7,631 bases of DNA. Source: an uncultured Erysipelotrichaceae bacterium (lineage in GTDB: Bacteria > Bacillota_I > Bacilli_A > Erysipelotrichales > Coprobacillaceae). The notes beneath the pieces were generated by a model. It saw only the letters and a list, made by a program, of their open reading frames with translations. It made no database searches and was not told the origin of the DNA. Of the stretch, positions 6,588 to 7,631 are shown one piece after another; position 1 is the stretch's first letter; the number at the start of each line of letters is the position of its first letter. The stretch lies in the NCBI GenBank assembly GCA_947573745.1, contig CANPGX010000045.1:1-7631 (forward strand), written 5' to 3'. Both the position numbers and the translations under genes were made by a program.

Positions 6588-6604
6588 ATACCCCTGTGGG
6601 GTGT
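6588..6604. promoter_or_regulatory. CsoR operator in the copA leader
   Basis: ATACCCC-TGT-GGGGTGT is a near-perfect GC-centred palindrome (core ACCCC/GGGGT) in otherwise AT-rich DNA. It matches the known form of CsoR operators, which carry TACCC and GGGTA-like half-sites. It lies downstream of the predicted copA transcript start and directly abuts the ribosome binding site, so bound CsoR would block transcription. The operon encodes CsoR, which supports the assignment. Confidence 0.85.
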
Positions 6605-6616
6605 TACACATTTCGT

Positions 6617-6644
6617 ATTATACACTTTTTCAACGAAGAAACAA
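6617..6644 (-). promoter_or_regulatory. Sigma-A promoter of the copA-csoR operon
   Basis: Minus strand: -35 TTGTTT (6644-6639), a 16-base spacer, and a perfect -10 TATAAT (6622-6617). The predicted start is near 6610, a few bases before the CsoR palindrome. It is back-to-back with the promoter of the HAD phosphatase gene. Confidence 0.72.
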
Positions 6645-6672
6645 TGAATTTGCTCCAAGAAATTCACAACTA

Positions 6673-6681
6673 TGTTATAAT
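6673..6681 (+). promoter_or_regulatory. Extended -10 promoter of the HAD phosphatase gene
   Basis: Plus strand: TGT-TATAAT is a consensus extended -10. A -35-like TTGCTC (6650-6655) is 20 bases away and too far to count; extended -10 promoters often need little -35 contact. The predicted start near 6688 leaves a leader of about 20 bases before ATG 6709. The CsoR site is about 70 bases upstream, so copper control of this gene is not implied. Confidence 0.7.
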
Positions 6682-6708
6682 GATAAAAATAAAACTTGGA
6701 GGTTTTTT

Positions 6709-7557
6709 ATGAACAGAAAACTGATTTTAATGGATGTTGACGGAACGCTTTGTAATGATGAAGGATATGTTCCTGATTCAACACGCCGCGCTATTCAATT
6801 AGCACGCCAACAAGGACATCTTGTTTTTCTTTGCACGGGTCGTTCGAAAGCAGAACTCTATGATTTTATCATGGATGTTGGCTTTGATGGTGTCATCGGT
6901 GCTGGTGGTGGGTATGTAACCATTCATGAAAAGACGCTCTTTCATCATCTCATTAAACCAGAAAAAGTCCGCCATCTTGTTGACTTTTTTAATCAACATC
7001 AAATTGATTTCTATCTTGAATGCCATAGTGGTCTTTATGCCAGTCCCCATTTAGTGGAGCATTTAGAATACTTATGCTATGGTGATCTTTTACACGATCC
7101 TAAAGCACAACAAAAAAAATCAGAACATCCTAACGTCTTTATTTCTGCTATGATTGAAGGAGAAAATCTTTATCGTGATGATGTCAACAAAGTCTCTTTT
7201 CTAGATTCTGATGTACCTTTTGCATGTATTCAAAAAGAATTTGAAAAAGATTTCAATGTCATATGCAATGCTGCTCCTGGCACCTTACATAGTAGTGGTG
7301 AACTAGGAATTCCTGGTATTCATAAAGCGACAGCCATTGAAATTCTATTACAACACCTTCACTTTCCTAAAGAGGATACGATTGCCTTTGGCGATGGTTT
7401 AAACGATATTGAAATGTTGCAATTCTGTCATATCGGCATCGCTATGGGAAATGCTAAACAGGGATTAAAAGATATTGCTGATGATATCACACTCTGTTGT
7501 GATGAAGGTGGCATTGAAGCCTCCTTTAAAAAATATGGTCTTATTCCAGAAAATTAA
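6709..7557 (+). CDS. HAD-superfamily Cof-type (class IIB) phosphatase
   Basis: This 282-residue cytoplasmic hydrolase of the HAD superfamily, Cof/IIB subfamily, has a family that dephosphorylates sugar phosphates, pyridoxal phosphate and similar small metabolites; the substrate cannot be read from sequence. Motif I is DVDGT with nucleophile Asp9 and acid Asp11. Motif II is CTGRS (Thr43). Motif III is Lys206 in GIHKATAI. Motif IV is GDGLNDIEML with metal-binding Asp229 and Asp233. The large cap between motifs II and III (about 80-185) is the class IIB type, and total length is normal for the family. ATG 6709 is preceded by GGAGG (6698-6702) with a six-base gap; in-frame codons upstream of it lie in the intergenic promoter region and do not look like protein. 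It is divergent from copA, has its own promoter and ends in a terminator. Confidence 0.93.
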   Translation: MNRKLILMDVDGTLCNDEGYVPDSTRRAIQLARQQGHLVFLCTGRSKAELYDFIMDVGFDGVIGAGGGYVTIHEKTLFHHLIKPEKVRHLVDFFNQHQIDFYLECHSGLYASPHLVEHLEYLCYGDLLHDPKAQQKKSEHPNVFISAMIEGENLYRDDVNKVSFLDSDVPFACIQKEFEKDFNVICNAAPGTLHSSGELGIPGIHKATAIEILLQHLHFPKEDTIAFGDGLNDIEMLQFCHIGIAMGNAKQGLKDIADDITLCCDEGGIEASFKKYGLIPEN

Positions 7558-7573
7558 ACCTTTTTAACCAAAA

Positions 7574-7613
7574 AAGAACTTCAAGCATTAAGCTTAAAGT
7601 TCTTCTTTTTTTC
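7574..7613. terminator. Hairpin terminator after the HAD gene, probably bidirectional
   Basis: Outer stem AAGAACTT (7574-7581) and AAGTTCTT (7597-7604), then inner stem AAGC (7583-7586) and GCTT (7592-7595) across one mismatch, with a 5-base loop. On the plus strand a long T-rich tail (7606-7612) follows. On the minus strand the A-run at 7570-7575 becomes a T-run, so it could also stop transcripts arriving from the right edge. Confidence 0.82.
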
Positions 7614-7631
7614 TTCTGATCATATGAAGAC

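Noticed and set aside
6601..6609. GTGTTACAC as a CopY-type (TACAnnTGTA) or other second operator
   Set aside because: It does not fit the CopY consensus, and the adjacent CsoR palindrome with a csoR gene in the operon explains the control better.
6799..7050. Minus-strand frame inside the HAD gene
   Set aside because: It is antisense to conserved HAD sequence, has no ribosome binding site and resembles no protein.

Overview
The window reads as chromosomal DNA from a low-GC Gram-positive bacterium (Bacillota). The base composition is AT-rich, start codons are preceded by strong AGGAGG-type ribosome binding sites, and the sigma-A style promoters and terminators are compact. The protein families resemble those of gut-associated Erysipelotrichia or Clostridia, but that placement is an impression from protein style and not a demonstrated assignment. 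No rRNA, tRNA, CRISPR array, insertion sequence or phage gene is visible. No intergenic stretch exceeds 300 bases.

Left part (1-2116): the N-terminal 72 codons of a GNAT-type acetyltransferase run off the left edge on the minus strand. Upstream of it, also on the minus strand, is a membrane-anchored DUF1287 protein (NlpC/P60-like Cys-His fold) with an EF-hand-like loop. A divergent promoter region of about 100 bp separates it from a plus-strand adenine DNA glycosylase, mutY, which ends in a strong hairpin terminator.

Middle (2115-3804): a cytoplasmic class C beta-lactamase-like serine hydrolase with a clear promoter, and a DUF4352-type lipoprotein followed by a perfect 11-bp terminator stem. 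Both are on the minus strand.

Right-centre (3838-6644): a copper-efflux operon on the minus strand. A sigma-A promoter is followed by a CsoR-type GC-rich palindrome in the leader, then copA (Cu+ P1B-ATPase), then csoR one base downstream. The ATPase carries a CopZ-sized second metal-binding domain at its C-terminus. That domain begins with a Met codon preceded by its own Shine-Dalgarno sequence, so the gene may yield both a CopA-CopZ fusion and a free 68-residue CopZ. Together these make a self-contained circuit: CsoR represses the operon, Cu(I) releases CsoR, and CopA exports copper, with the CopZ domain acting as chaperone or regulator.

Right part (6673-7613): divergent from copA is a Cof-type HAD phosphatase with its own extended -10 promoter. 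It ends at a hairpin flanked by A and T runs, suggesting a terminator that works in both directions. The most notable item is the copA-copZ fusion with a candidate internal start. The remaining gene content is ordinary housekeeping and accessory material, and I did not see evidence of a wholly new system.
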